From NCBI GenBank assembly GCA_946902875.1, contig OX336351.1, positions 558,001-622,000 on the forward strand: DNA of 64,000 bases, written 5' to 3'. Under the pieces are notes generated by a model, which searched no databases, was not told the origin of the DNA, and saw only the letters and a list, made by a program, of their open reading frames with translations. This document shows, piece after piece, positions 9,685 to 20,072 of this stretch; position 1 is the stretch's first letter, and each line of letters begins with the position of its first letter. The position numbers and the translations under genes are program-made. The DNA comes from Nematopogon swammerdamellus. Lineage: Eukaryota > Arthropoda > Insecta > Lepidoptera > Adelidae.

Positions 9685-12415
9685 CTGCTGGCAGCCGCAA
9701 CCCGTGCGCGCGCACACACCCCCGCCCGTCGCACCGTAGCAACATTCACACACACAATCACGACACAATCGCACGACACAATTACACGACATTATCACAC
9801 ACATTCATGACAATGCACACACACACAATCACACGACATAATCACACATTCATGACAATGCACACACACACAATCACACGACATATCACACATTCATGAC
9901 AATGCACACACACACAATCACAACACATTTACAACACAATCACACGAAATAATCACACATTCATGACAATGCACACACACATCACACATTCACGACAATG
10001 CATGCACACACACACACGCGCGCGCGCAATCACAACACATTTACAACACAATCACACATTCATGACATTGCACACAAACACACACAATCACACATTCATA
10101 ACAATGCACACACACACACAATCAGAACATAGTCACGACAATTCATTCAAACAATCACACATTCATGACAATGCACACACACATACACACACACGTACAA
10201 TCACAACAAATTCCCAACACAATCATACAAGGAAGGCAGTGGACTCAAACAACGAACTCGCACAATCACAGCATCGCACAGGTAACAATATGATTGGTCA
10301 AAAAACATACAAAACAAAATACACCAAAGCATAAAAAAAATTTACACAAATAAAGCCAAATTCACCAATTAGGGACAAAATAACACACGTAAGCATCGTA
10401 AAGATAAAACGAAAAACACATAAAGCACACAACGATCACACAGATAGTGTGAAGAAAAATAAACAGTGAAATTATAAAAAAGTAAAGGGTAACCTCACAC
10501 AGAGCACAGGGGGGCGAGCGCAGTCGGGGGGCGGTGTCCAATGTCAACGTGGGGCGGTGGGGCGGTGGGGCGGGACAACATGCAACACGACCACTCAAGT
10601 TATAGAGCTGCTTACTGTTCGCTGCGAATGCGGGCTATGTCTGTTAAAACCTTCAAATCATTCCTCCTTGCACACATGGTGTTGTTATACTGACCCGTAC
10701 CGATTTAGCAGATGCTCAGACTGAATAACATTAGCGAATAAACGATGGTGAAAGTCGAAAAGAACATTTTTTTTACATGGAATCAAATTACAAGTCTTAC
10801 CCGAGCTGACAGTAGTGGCGATGTAATCGAAACTTGAGCGTAACGAAAACGTGTTCTGGGAGAATTGCTATATCTCAGAAAGTATAATAAGTAGGAGTAT
10901 GTTTGAAATACCTTAATATAGAAGAACGATGCGCAATTAATGGATGTGTGTTAAATTAATCAAGATTTAGATTTTTTTATCAGATTTCGCCAGTAAGTTG
11001 GTTTGGAAAAGTTGAAAAATCTCAGAGGTTGTTCACAAAATATTCAAATAACAAAAACTCCAATTTATAGGTATTAAAATGGACTATCGAACGAATCATC
11101 AGTAGTTTGAGACTAATCAGATTAGTTTGACCTGTTAACGTTCAAAGTTTTAATTCTGGACTATGGCGTGATGAATCGTTGAAAAATCTGTCACAAGATA
11201 ATTTTAAGAATGTCAAAAAACATTTAGATACCTATATATATATATATATATATAGACGGCTCGTCGCTATCGTTCAAATCCAAAATAAAGAGGGTCCGAC
11301 AAATTCTGAGAGGAGTTTTTTCATTTTGATTTCAGAAATTTTAAGAAATGTAGATAGTTTTTTTTTCGAATTTCATCACCGTTTATTGGCTAAGGTTGAG
11401 ATCTAGAATCGCCCGCTAAAGCAGTGGTCCTGTACCTTATGTATGTACATATTCCATTAAACATGTTTATGTTTAACCAGCCATGTTTACGATAACATGA
11501 AAAATTCCCGTAGCCTCACAATGTTTCTGGAAAAACTGTCTCTCAAGAGTCGGGATGCAGTTCGATGAGAAATTGTGAATGTGTGACTATTCTAGACGTT
11601 GATGGATCTCACAGGCAATAGTGCTTATAGCGTGATCTACAATCATTGTGCACTTGTTATTGATGAAATGTGTAATTGAGAGAACAAGTTATGCTAGCTT
11701 TGGACTCGAAATTAGCAGTGATAAGTGAACGGCATTTTGAGATATTGGCCAGTGTACAAAATCATAGCTTCTGCCTGCCAATTCTCTATTAGCGATTAGC
11801 TAAAAAATAGCAGTAGCCGCAGTTTTGTCTCACTAGACGCATTGAGAAGCCCGTTGGAGCGAGTGAGACTGATCATGAGAAATTTGGATGCGAATTTGAA
11901 TAGGATTGAATTGCTAATAGAGAACAGGTCGCTGGTGGATTAAGAATTCTTCTTATAAGCTGAGACTAGCGGAAGTGAAATTAGCTAAAAAAATTAGTTG
12001 AAATAGCCAGTTAGGCCAGAACGAAATTGGGCGAGCTTTGTCAGTCTACAGGTAAATTTGAGTGGTCACTTTGGCCTATTTCTGCCTATGTGTATAGTCC
12101 ATTATCAAAATGTCCACCAAAAAGACAACGTGTAAGCCAATATTTGATTAAAAATTGTGAATGTTAACAGGTCGAAGCCAGAAACTTTGTCGTTTGAGCT
12201 GGCAATAACGTGCTTCTATCTACAATGAACTGTATGATTGGTGTGTATGATGTTATCCGAGTGTTCCCGGGCGAGCGGTGGCGACATACCCTGCGCGCGC
12301 GGGCCGTGCGCCGGGCTGCTGTAAGGGCTGGCCCGGCCGAACACTAACAGAGCAGAGCATTAGAAGAGGAGACAGATATAATAATGGAGTAAGTATAAAA
12401 AGTACGAACAATCAC
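9685..12415 (-). other. EndoA intron 5
   Basis: Apart from the CA array and a short (TA)n run at about 11,235-11,254, no gene or clear element is visible. A weak inverted similarity (CCAATTCTCTATTAGC near 11,779 and GCTAATAGAGAACAG near 11,913) may be the ends of an old MITE. Confidence 0.5.
9722..10345. repeat. (CA)n-rich minisatellite array in EndoA intron 5
   Basis: Degenerate repeats of CATTCATGACAATGCACACA with (AC)n and AATCACA spacers run for about 500 bp immediately upstream of exon 6, beginning about 40 bp from its acceptor. The array then fades into A-rich sequence. The frames of His/Thr/Asn across it are repeat artefacts. Confidence 0.92.
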
Positions 12416-12482
12416 CTTTAGCCTGCCTCCGGCGCTTGCAGTCGAAGTCCAGTCGACGCCCTTGCAGTTTCTTCCGATGGTG
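12416..12482 (-). CDS. EndoA: Endophilin A, coding exon 5
   Basis: The 67 nt encode residues 156-177 plus one base. The segment is strongly basic (HHRKKLQGRRLDFDCKRRR), a helix 2 region of the BAR dimer that contributes positive charge for membrane binding. The acceptor is TTGCTTCCAG and the donor GTGATT. Residue order and spacing match Drosophila endophilin A. Confidence 0.95.
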
Positions 12483-12675
12483 CTGGAAGCAAGAAACAAA
12501 CGTATGAGTATATTTGGCCCACTTGTTATTCCTAACGCCGCCGCGGTCGTAAAAGGCTTTGCACTATGCTCCATTAGTGATGGACGATGGTGCACACGTC
12601 GCGGCAATCTTAAGGGTATTTTAGAACAGTGACATACCGAAGATTAATTTAAGACCATTAATTTGTCACGACTGG

Positions 12676-12728
12676 AGGAAGAGTGGAGAAGCGTATTTTC
12701 AGCAGTGGACGCATACACGCTGAGACGT
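12676..12728 (+). mobile_element. RTE-type LINE 3' end fragment
   Basis: About 50 bp, including AGCAGTGGACGCATACACGC, the coding end (QQWTHT) of an RTE-type LINE seen more completely at 25,238-25,395. It lies in EndoA intron 4. Confidence 0.6.
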
Positions 12729-13046
12729 TGAGCTAATTCTGAATAGTTGTTTATAATTCAGAAATCTCTCCCTCGGGTAAAAACGGTCAACCACTACTTA
12801 AGGTCTGGTATTGGGTAGTGTAACGAGGTGTGCTAAGCTCCAACTAAGCTGCCAACAAATGTTGGGCAGGAGGTTTTTGAAAGACACCATACATTCTGAG
12901 ACTGAACGCAGCAGGCCGAGTGACGAACAAGATAGCAAAAATATAGAGTAACAGCGGACAACTGAAGAACAAGAAAGAGTTACATAACACGACAGTTGAG
13001 CCCCAGTTCTAGCTAGCACCGAAATGAGCAGAGTGCTTGAGCTCAC

Positions 13047-13180
13047 CATGACTTCCTTGAGGTCCTTGGTCTGCAGGTGGTGGAGCGGCTCGAGGAAGCT
13101 CTGCTTGATGTTGTCGTCCAGCGAGTACTTCACGTCCGCCATTTGCTTCATCGCCTCGCCCATCTCGATCAGGCATTGAG
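13047..13180 (-). CDS. EndoA: Endophilin A, coding exon 4
   Basis: The 134 nt complete codon 111 and encode residues 111-155, reading SQCLIEMGEAMKQMADV and then KYSLDDNIKQSFLEPL and KDLKEVM. This is BAR-domain helix 2 and closely matches insect endophilin A. The acceptor is TTTTCAG and the donor GTGAGC. Phase enters at 1 and leaves at 0. Confidence 0.95.
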
Positions 13181-13270
13181 CTGAAAAGTCAATATAACAT
13201 TACAGTAAATAGTTTAATCTGATATGGAACAATGGGATTCAAAGTAATCAGCGCGGTCTACCGGAAGCCA

Positions 13271-13735
13271 TCTTGAACTAGAGGAAGAAAACTCACAGAA
13301 TATGGAGTCCTCGCCGAGCTTGCGGCCGTAGGTGAGCATGCAGTCGCCGAGCACGCCCTCCGGCTGCGGGTAGGTGTTGCTCTTGGCCTGGCCGCTCAGC
13401 TTGCTGACGCCCTTCACGGCGGCCATCTTGAACTAGAGGAAGAAGACTCACAGAATATGGAGTCCTCGCCGAGCTTGCGGCCGTAGGTGAGCATGCAGTC
13501 GCCGAGCACGCCCTCCGGCTGCGGGTAGGTGTTGCTCTTGGCCTGGCCGCTCAGCTTGCTGACGCCCTTCACGGCGGCCATCTTGAACTAGAGGAAGAAG
13601 ACTCACAGAATATGGAGTCCTCGCCGAGCTTGCGGCCGTAAGTGAGCATGCAGTCGCCGAGCACGCCCTCCGGCTGCGGGTAGGTGTTGCTCTTGGCCTG
13701 GCCGCTCAGCTTGCTGATGCCCTTCACGGCGGCCA
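13271..13735 (-). repeat. EndoA: Three tandem 155-bp copies of the end of EndoA exon 3
   Basis: Units are 13,581-13,735 (the functional exon end), 13,426-13,580 and 13,271-13,425. Each has 129 exon nucleotides, the donor, and 26 intron nucleotides ending in a CTTCCTCTAG acceptor-like stretch. The array is bounded by the same 9-mer, GCCATCTTG, at 13,732-13,740 in the exon and 13,267-13,275 in the intron, exactly 465 bp apart (3 x 155). The two extra copies share two substitutions that the intact copy lacks. This is a local tandem duplication, real or possibly an assembly artefact. Confidence 0.95.
13297..13432 (-). pseudogene. Possible 136-nt cryptic exon from the duplicated exon 3 end
   Basis: In the last tandem copy an acceptor-like CTTCCTCTAG precedes 136 nt ending at a copy of the exon 3 donor. 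Splicing from the true exon 3 donor to this acceptor would leave a 174-nt intron, which is feasible, whereas the acceptor in the preceding copy is only about 20 nt from the donor and is too close. Inclusion adds 136 nt (not a multiple of 3), shifts the frame, and meets a stop near the end of exon 5. If used, it would act as a poison exon. No expression evidence is visible here. Confidence 0.3.
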
Positions 13736-13823
13736 TCTTGGCGCGCGCGGTCGGGTTGGGCTGCAGGAACTCCTTCGTCTTCATCTGCAGCTCCTCTACC
13801 AGCTCGCACGTCACGTCTGTCTT
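13607..13823 (-). CDS. EndoA: Endophilin A, coding exon 3 (intact copy)
   Basis: The 217 nt encode residues 39-110 plus one base of codon 111. The segment carries KTDVT and then QPNPTARAKMAAVKGISK, which corresponds to the endophilin-specific insert in BAR helix 1 that lies on the concave membrane-facing side. It ends GEDSIF. The acceptor is TTGCAG and the donor GTGAGT. The last 129 nt of this exon plus 26 nt of intron form the first of three tandem 155-bp copies. Only this copy has the 5' part of the exon and the isoleucine of KGISK, as in Drosophila; the two downstream copies have valine. Confidence 0.95.
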
Positions 13824-14325
13824 CTGCAATCACCAGCACCGCAGCCACCGTGTACTAACCCTCACAATACTAGCATTCAGGGGAGTCTGCAGGCAGTAGT
13901 ATCGTACAGGAAGCTCGATATTAGGGCATTATTACACTACACCTGATTCACTCAAGGTCATTATTTATCATGATGTCACGTAAAATATTCGGAACTTTTA
14001 TAAGAATCTATAGGTAAATGTAATATTAATGAAATGTCGGAATTCGTTCAGCTATCGATTTAACCCTTTTTACCCGACTACGGCGAAGCCAAAAGGAGGG
14101 TAATGTGTTTAACCTTAATGTTTTTATAGTGCTAATTCGTGATTAGTGAGAAATATTTGTTTTGCAAAAACCGGCATTAGGCCGGTTTAGCACCTTTAGT
14201 AGACTTTACGTCGTAAATCGATTTGACCAGACAATGGAGCCGTATACTAAACACGTTGGAGCGAGTAATAAAATAAATAACGCACCTATACATTTAAGAA
14301 AATAATGAATACAAGTAAAACTTAC

Positions 14326-14394
14326 TCTTTCCATTTCCACGAAATCCAAGTCGAGCTTCGTGCCCTCGGCACCGCCCATTTTCTCGGTGACATA
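14326..14394 (-). CDS. EndoA: Endophilin A, coding exon 2
   Basis: The 69 nt encode 23 residues (16-38), including EKMGGAEGTKLDLDF and EMER, the start of BAR-domain helix 1 and one of the most conserved stretches of the family. The acceptor is TTTGCAG and the donor is GTAAGT; both ends are phase 0. Intron 1, between this exon and exon 1, is 4,139 bp and is filled partly by LINE remnants; intron 2 is 502 bp. Confidence 0.95.
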
Positions 14395-15719
14395 CTGCAA
14401 AGGAAATGTAAAAAGGTCATTTCGTTTGCCATGCAGCTTTACACTCTTCTTAATTTGTTGTTAAATGTTAATTTACTGACCAATCTATCTACATCTCCTG
14501 TAGTAGACTGTGGTAGTAGGATTCCGTATCTATAGATTTTATTCGATCAAAGGTTCCAACTATCTAACTGCCAAATACTGCCAATACATCATCAATTCGC
14601 AATCTGCAATCCCAATCTCCCAGTCATTATGATCATTATCACTCCATCCACCGCCCCCACCGGATAGATAGCTCCCGTCTCCCGTGAACCCCGAGGCTGT
14701 GCCGGGCGGGGTAGGTGCCTGGGGGGGAATCGGGTGGTGATCGAGTGCGGGTCCCCCAGGATGTAGGTCTCCGTGTCAAGGGCGCAGCCTCAGCGACAGA
14801 GCCTTGGAAGAGTTGCGGCCGACCGAGTAATAAGCTTCCTATGGAAGTCATTGCAGCCTCTGTCTTGCTTGACCTTTCATCCTAGCGACGGGGATGGCAT
14901 AGGCCCGATTTTGCGAATAAAATTGCGAGTACCTAATTTCGTTTAGCTTCTGAAGTATCCCTACATATTTAGGCACCCTTGTGGATGGTTCATTTGCAAT
15001 GCTCCGGAGGACAGACAGACCGAAATACGTCATATTATACATTAAAACTTTCAATTTGTTCATTTAAATGAGCATTCAAACTTTTGAAATTGAGTATTTA
15101 AAATGTCATCTACTGCGTAGTTTGAGTAAATAGCCAAATTCATAAGTAACTTCTGGTTCTCGAATTCCCCAGTATGCCACCTATATAGCAGCTTCATACA
15201 ACATGAAACGTATTGCAACCCTATGACAAAACTGTACGTAGCAGCGGTCACCCTACAAGTGTTTCGTGTAGGTAGCTCTACGTTAGAATTCGCTAAGTTT
15301 TGTCAATATGGAACTTGAGCACGCCGATACTTTGTCGAGATAAATAAAAGCTTCCAACTCGAAAGATGTGATCGCAAAGTTCTCTCACCACGCACCGCCT
15401 CGAGCGAAAGTTTGCTAATAGAACAAGGTGTAATCGTCGCGCAGTGCCGTCGCCTCACGGCGGCCACCACTCTCGAAGCGGGTCTTAATTGATTTTGCTT
15501 CGAGGAATAAATGTATCGACGTTGCTCCTAAGTTGCCTCATCAACAGTCTATCAATCAAATCGGCGGAAGGCTTTATCGCGCCGTCCTGTTCCGCAGGCA
15601 CTGATTCGGCTGCGCATATGTTGACTTTAGTCATCAGAGACATAGCTGGAACACCGAGAGAGCTCTGTATGCGGGAGGGCGTTGTCGTCAATATTACCAC
15701 CGGTCAACTTATAAAAATT

Positions 15720-16200
15720 GTCGATGTCGAGAGCTACAAACAATGAGGGTGCGAAAATCGCCGTGGAGAAGAAGGCGAAAGAAGTTGTTGCAAGCTGTCA
15801 TTTCCATTATAACATATTATTACGTCGCCAGCGCGTACGATGCGCCTGGTACGCTCAGCGAGCTATCGAAAGAGCAATGCTCGGCATTTCTCTGATCGAT
15901 AACATTCCTACTGATGAAATACGACAAAGAACTACGGTCGACATTGCGAAGAAAATTAGCAAGCTGAGTGGCTGTGGGCCAGGCACATCTGTCGCAGACT
16001 CGACAACCGCTGGGGTAGACGGGTGCTCTAATGGAGGCAACGTACAAGAAAACGTAGCGTGGAACGCCCCCTGGCTAGGTGGACAGGCGACCTAAAAAGG
16101 AGCCGGGAGTAGATGGATGAAAATAGGTCGCGACCACGCGTGGTGGCGTGCCTTGGGAGAGGCCTATGTCCAACAGTGGACCGATACGGGCTGATGATGA
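15720..16200 (+). mobile_element. RTE-type LINE remnant, C-terminal part
   Basis: QRAIERAMLGISLIDNIPTD and then EIRQRTTVDIAKKISKL match the post-RT region of RTE-clade LINEs. Further on, in shifted frames, come sequence for a GRDHAWWRALGEAYVQQWTD-like end and the stop near 16,190. Several frameshifts make it a dead copy inside EndoA intron 1, opposite to the gene. Confidence 0.85.
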
Positions 16201-17532
16201 CTCTGGGTCGCACTCCATGTAGGCGGCTGATGCAACGCCACGCCAACTTCGACTGCGTATGCCCCCAGTTGGTGGCACGTTGAACGGCCATCTAGCCATC
16301 GATCCTCTGATCTGCCTTTAGCTTTATTATTGTCTTCTTAGGACTTTTGAAGGACGAGGAGGGTCTCCGGGGGCGGCGGGTCAGGGCCGCGCCTGTTGAC
16401 ACATCGGACCCGTCTTTGATGTCCAGACGACTTTTGGGGGCTCAAGATTGAGGGATCCTTTGTAAATTATACGTACATATTTGCACGTTACCAACTCTGA
16501 CGTCGTCGTCGCTTATCATGTTACGAACTACATCATGCTCTTGGTACGAAGGGACACAGGGGAATTCTCGACAGATATTTGAATTATTAGCATTATATTG
16601 AAAATTCAGACTCAGAGATAGTGCAGTCCAGAAAATAGACGTTGGAAGGTGGAACTGATGCAGACGAGACGCGAACGCCCCTCGGCTTTTTTATGAAATA
16701 GTACCAACCGATGCATCGACTACAGCCGATGCATAGTACCACCGAGCTACCGAGGCTGACAATAAACGTCTTACATCGCACTTCAGAAATTGACTTGTAA
16801 GACGTTCCAGTTGTCTCACCACCGTTACATACAATATCTTTGCGAGACATAGCGCGAAGGAGTGTTCGGCGGACAATTCCAACAGCTCTATTACAACCTG
16901 CTATTGTTCGTCCGACGACAAAATACTTATCGAGCGTATTAGTCGGGCCAAAAAGCCCTCGCAGCTGGCTGCTAAACTTCTATATTGAAGATTCAATATT
17001 GTACCGCAGGCGGTCCCGGGAGGCGGCGGCGCGTGGGGAGCAGACGGTCCCAGCCTCCCGATATTGAGGCGGTGTCCTCCCCGCGAGAGTCCCCGTTCCC
17101 TGAGTACCCGCAGACATTACTCCGCCATCCATCACCCGCGAGCGCCAGACGGATCACCACGACATGATACTCGCGCGCGACGATACGCGACCTTATCAAC
17201 ATCTATAGATACGCGATCTTACTACTAACGAATTTCGGAACTGCACCCCGGCCCGAGCCCTCAAGAGCGAAAAGCTAATATGTAACTCTGAACCGTCCTG
17301 AGCAGCTGAAACTTCAGCTGCTCAGCTGAAAAGCATACACACATACATAGCGTCACGCCTGTTTACCAGTGGGCAGAGACAACGTATCTCCACGTGCCAC
17401 GATCCTGACACACCTCTGCCGCCTCTTCCACTCTCATAATGTTCATACGTGCTCGTAGGTATTGTGCCTAAGTTGTTATTCTCTTTCTCTAAAGCAATAC
17501 GCAATTAGGACTCCAGACGCGCGCGTACTTCG

Positions 17533-17569
17533 CTTCTTTTCTAAAAGGTCGTACCTTTTAGAAAAGAAG
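17533..17569. repeat. 17-bp-arm perfect hairpin
   Basis: CTTCTTTTCTAAAAGGT is followed after 3 nt by its exact reverse complement. It lies in EndoA intron 1; no element is recognised around it. Confidence 0.85.
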
Positions 17570-18084
17570 TACGGATATGTGAAAATCATACATATTATAG
17601 CGTCCGGAAGCGCAGAGGACTTTACGTATCCAAGATTTGTTTGTAGTATCAGTGGACGCTTAGCGGACGCCGCTCGAGCGATTAACCTCCTTCAACCTCT
17701 GCGGATTCGGTAGGCGAGCGCCATCTTGGATCGGAAAATGCTGAGGAATATTGTGGTAAATCGAGCTTCCATTCAGCGCGCCGCACATAAAGCGGCCATT
17801 AGGTTTAGGTAACTCTCTCAATGGCGGGACTGGCACAATGGAAACAACAATAGTAGTGGTTAGTTGAGTATACAGCTAAGCTTTACGAATCCAGTCAGTG
17901 ACGCGGAGCGAGGAGGCTGCCTGAACTTGTTGAAGGGGGGAAAACAAAAAAAACCTTTCTTAAATAACTCTTTAGCTTGATAAATAAGTTTCCACACGTC
18001 TCCATTGAATTCCTTCTTAGAACTAATCGCCACATACCCCCTCTACATACATAATTCTCGAGCTTATCTCCGTAAATTCTGCGG

Positions 18085-18515
18085 TTTGGTAGACAAAGTT
18101 CTGCACAAGGAGGTCGAGAGACGCATTCAACTGGGTCGGGCTGCCTGCGGAAAGTTAAATATCACCCTGAGGTCTGACCTTCCATAAAATGTAAAATCAA
18201 GGATTTATGACCAGTGCGTCCTCCCGGTTATGACGTACGGGAGTCATACGTGGACTCTGACGGTTGCTGTTGTCCAAAGGTTAGTTGCCCAGCAAGCAAT
18301 GGAGCGAGCCATGCGGGAACATGGCTACCTACCTACGCGATATGGTTCGTAACGAGGCGATCGGCCGACGCACCAAGGCAGGCGATATTGGACACCAGGA
18401 TGGCTAGGCTGCAGTGTCAGTGCGCTGGGCAGGAAAACGCAGAGGCGGGGAAGACCACCAGGTGGAACGACGACATCAAGTACAACACAGCTGGTACATT
18501 TAAGTGAGTAGGGGT
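18085..18515 (+). mobile_element. RTE-type LINE remnant
   Basis: LVDKVLHKEVERRIQLGRAA and CGKLNITLRSDLP, then in other frames QCVLPVMTYGS, QRLVAQQAMERAM and an end close to GRPPGGTTTSST, are RTE-type LINE segments in the right order. Stops and frameshifts break it. It ends just outside EndoA coding exon 1. Confidence 0.85.
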
Positions 18516-18533
18516 CGGATGTGTGCATGTTAC

Positions 18534-18578
18534 CTGGTTAGCTTTGTTGATCTGTTTCCGGAGCCCCGCGAAGGCCAT
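18534..18578 (-). CDS. EndoA: Endophilin A, coding exon 1 (start codon, helix H0)
   Basis: This exon encodes MAFAGLRKQINKANQ, residues 1-15, the N-terminal amphipathic helix (H0) with which endophilin inserts into and bends membranes at synaptic vesicle endocytosis. It is nearly identical to the start of insect endophilin A. The ATG is at 18,578. The exon ends in CAG followed by a GTAACA donor, in phase 0, which joins directly to the TAT codon of exon 2. The frame stays open upstream of the ATG, but the family match begins exactly at this methionine, so I chose it as the start. Confidence 0.93.
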
Positions 18579-18674
18579 GCTGTCTGGCCGCTGCCGCCGC
18601 AGCGCCGCGCCGCCGTCGCTCTGGGTAGCCGGCAGCACTACCTCGCTCGAGCTACCTACGCTACGCTAGATAGC
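18579..18674 (-). other. EndoA: EndoA 5' UTR part of the first coding exon
   Basis: Going upstream from the ATG on the minus strand, GC-rich sequence runs to 18,674, where a pyrimidine-rich tract ending TTTGTTACAG forms a good 3' splice site. This implies a further 5' non-coding exon upstream, at a higher coordinate. The acceptor is seen in the sequence; its use is inferred. Confidence 0.6.
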
Positions 18675-19518
18675 CTGTAACAAAGGAAAATCCATCCGTG
18701 AGAACGTTTTAACACTCTCTGCTCTCTCCATCGATCTCCCCAACTAACCCCAAGTTCTTTAAAAATGGACGCCTCCGGCGCGTTGCCATTCACAACCCCC
18801 GTGCGTGCACCACCGATTGTTCATGGACACCTAGCTAGGTGGATATATACTCGTATATCCACAGCAGATGATGAACTCAACTCGAGCGATTGGCCAATGT
18901 TGCCCTCTCGTCAGCTAGTCTGCGTTGACTAGGACATGGATCGAGGCGTGGAGCAGAACAAGTAATTGTCCATGTCAACGCGTAAATTCTGAACACAGTT
19001 TTATCAACCAGGTAAATCGGGAGTCGTACTGTCGGCGGGTCGACTTTTAACCCCGAACAATGACATTTGAGGTTGGCTTTTACATTACGAAGAAGGCCGC
19101 AATGAGGGATGAACAGAGTTGCAGGCGCTCACTACATCACATTAGCCACTATACGAAGTTTAATTGACTTTACAGAGCAGCCAGTGAGTCGCCTAGGCAT
19201 AGCCAGGGTAACAGAGCATACGTAGACGTCGTCAGATCTAGCACGGCATGCACATCTCCATAGTGATCGTGTATTGCGACTATTGCGAGTGGAAGGAGAA
19301 ACACGCCAAGTGACGGTGGGTAGGGCCTAGCGGAGTGGTGGAACGGACCGACGAGTTGGCAAAACGCCACCGCACCACCCTGCGGGGGTATTACGTATGC
19401 CGCTTGCTGTTGTAGTTGCATGGCTGGCTGTTATCGGCGCGCAGACTTTGTGCAACTAAAATTTATACTTACAGTAAAATAACACTAGTAAATCATGTGA
19501 ATTATAAAGAGTACAATA
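18675..19518. other. No gene recognised
   Basis: The stretch upstream of the EndoA 5' exon. Only short unrelated frames are seen. A small inverted repeat (GGATATATAC/GTATATCC) sits near 18,841-18,860. Confidence 0.5.
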
Positions 19519-20070
19519 CAGGGTCATTTTTTATTAAGTGAAGTCGATTAAATGGTAGGTTCTATATCTGAAATGGATCACGTTTATGATGTAAATTTTA
19601 CTTTACGTACCTAAAGTTAGATTTTTTTCTGGACATGCCACATAGTAGTGCCCATGCATACTAATACACCCTGAAAATTTCAAGAAAATCGGTCCAGTAC
19701 TTTCAGAGTTATTAATAAATGAAAAAAATCACATTTACGTGCATCTCATATGCGCGGGACCAGCTGGTGCGTGCGGCCTTGAGCTACTTTTTGATTCGCA
19801 CGGGTCAACGACCACCCAGCTGTCCCGCCCGAATGATGCGATGCGCACTCGTAAATGTAAGTTTTTTTCATTTTTTAATAACTCTGAAAGTACTGAACCG
19901 ATTTTATTGAAATTTTCAGGGCGTATTAGTATGCATGGGCACTACTATGTGGCATGCCCAGAAAAAAATCTAACTTTAGGTATGTAAAGTAAATTAACAT
20001 CATAAACGTGATCCATTTCAGATATAGAACCTACCATTTAAGGGACTTCACTTAATAAAAAATTACCCTA
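19519..20070. mobile_element. Snap-back MITE with TA target site
   Basis: Long inverted arms of roughly 230 bp (about 19,519-19,752 and 19,844-20,070) surround a loop of about 90 bp. The ends are CAGGGTCATTTTTTATTAAG and its counterpart TAGGGTAATTTTTTATTAAG, flanked on both sides by TA. TA duplication and CAGGGT-type ends suggest a Tc1/mariner-derived MITE. No transposase is present. Confidence 0.8.
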
Positions 20071-20072
20071 TA

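Larger units (their letters stand above)
14395..18533 (-). other. EndoA intron 1
   Basis: 4.1 kb between exons 1 and 2. It contains two plus-strand RTE-type LINE remnants (15,720-16,200 and 18,085-18,515) and two small hairpins near 17,309-17,333 and 17,533-17,569. The remaining sequence (14,640-15,480 and 16,300-17,300) shows no gene that I recognise; frames there are short and without family motifs. Confidence 0.6.

Noticed and set aside
9963..10334. His/Thr-rich 123-residue protein
   Set aside because: Created by the CA-rich array.
13214..13580. Extra endophilin genes or mutually exclusive exons
   Set aside because: The additional copies lack the 5' part of exon 3 and would shift the frame if spliced in, so they are not equivalent alternative exons.
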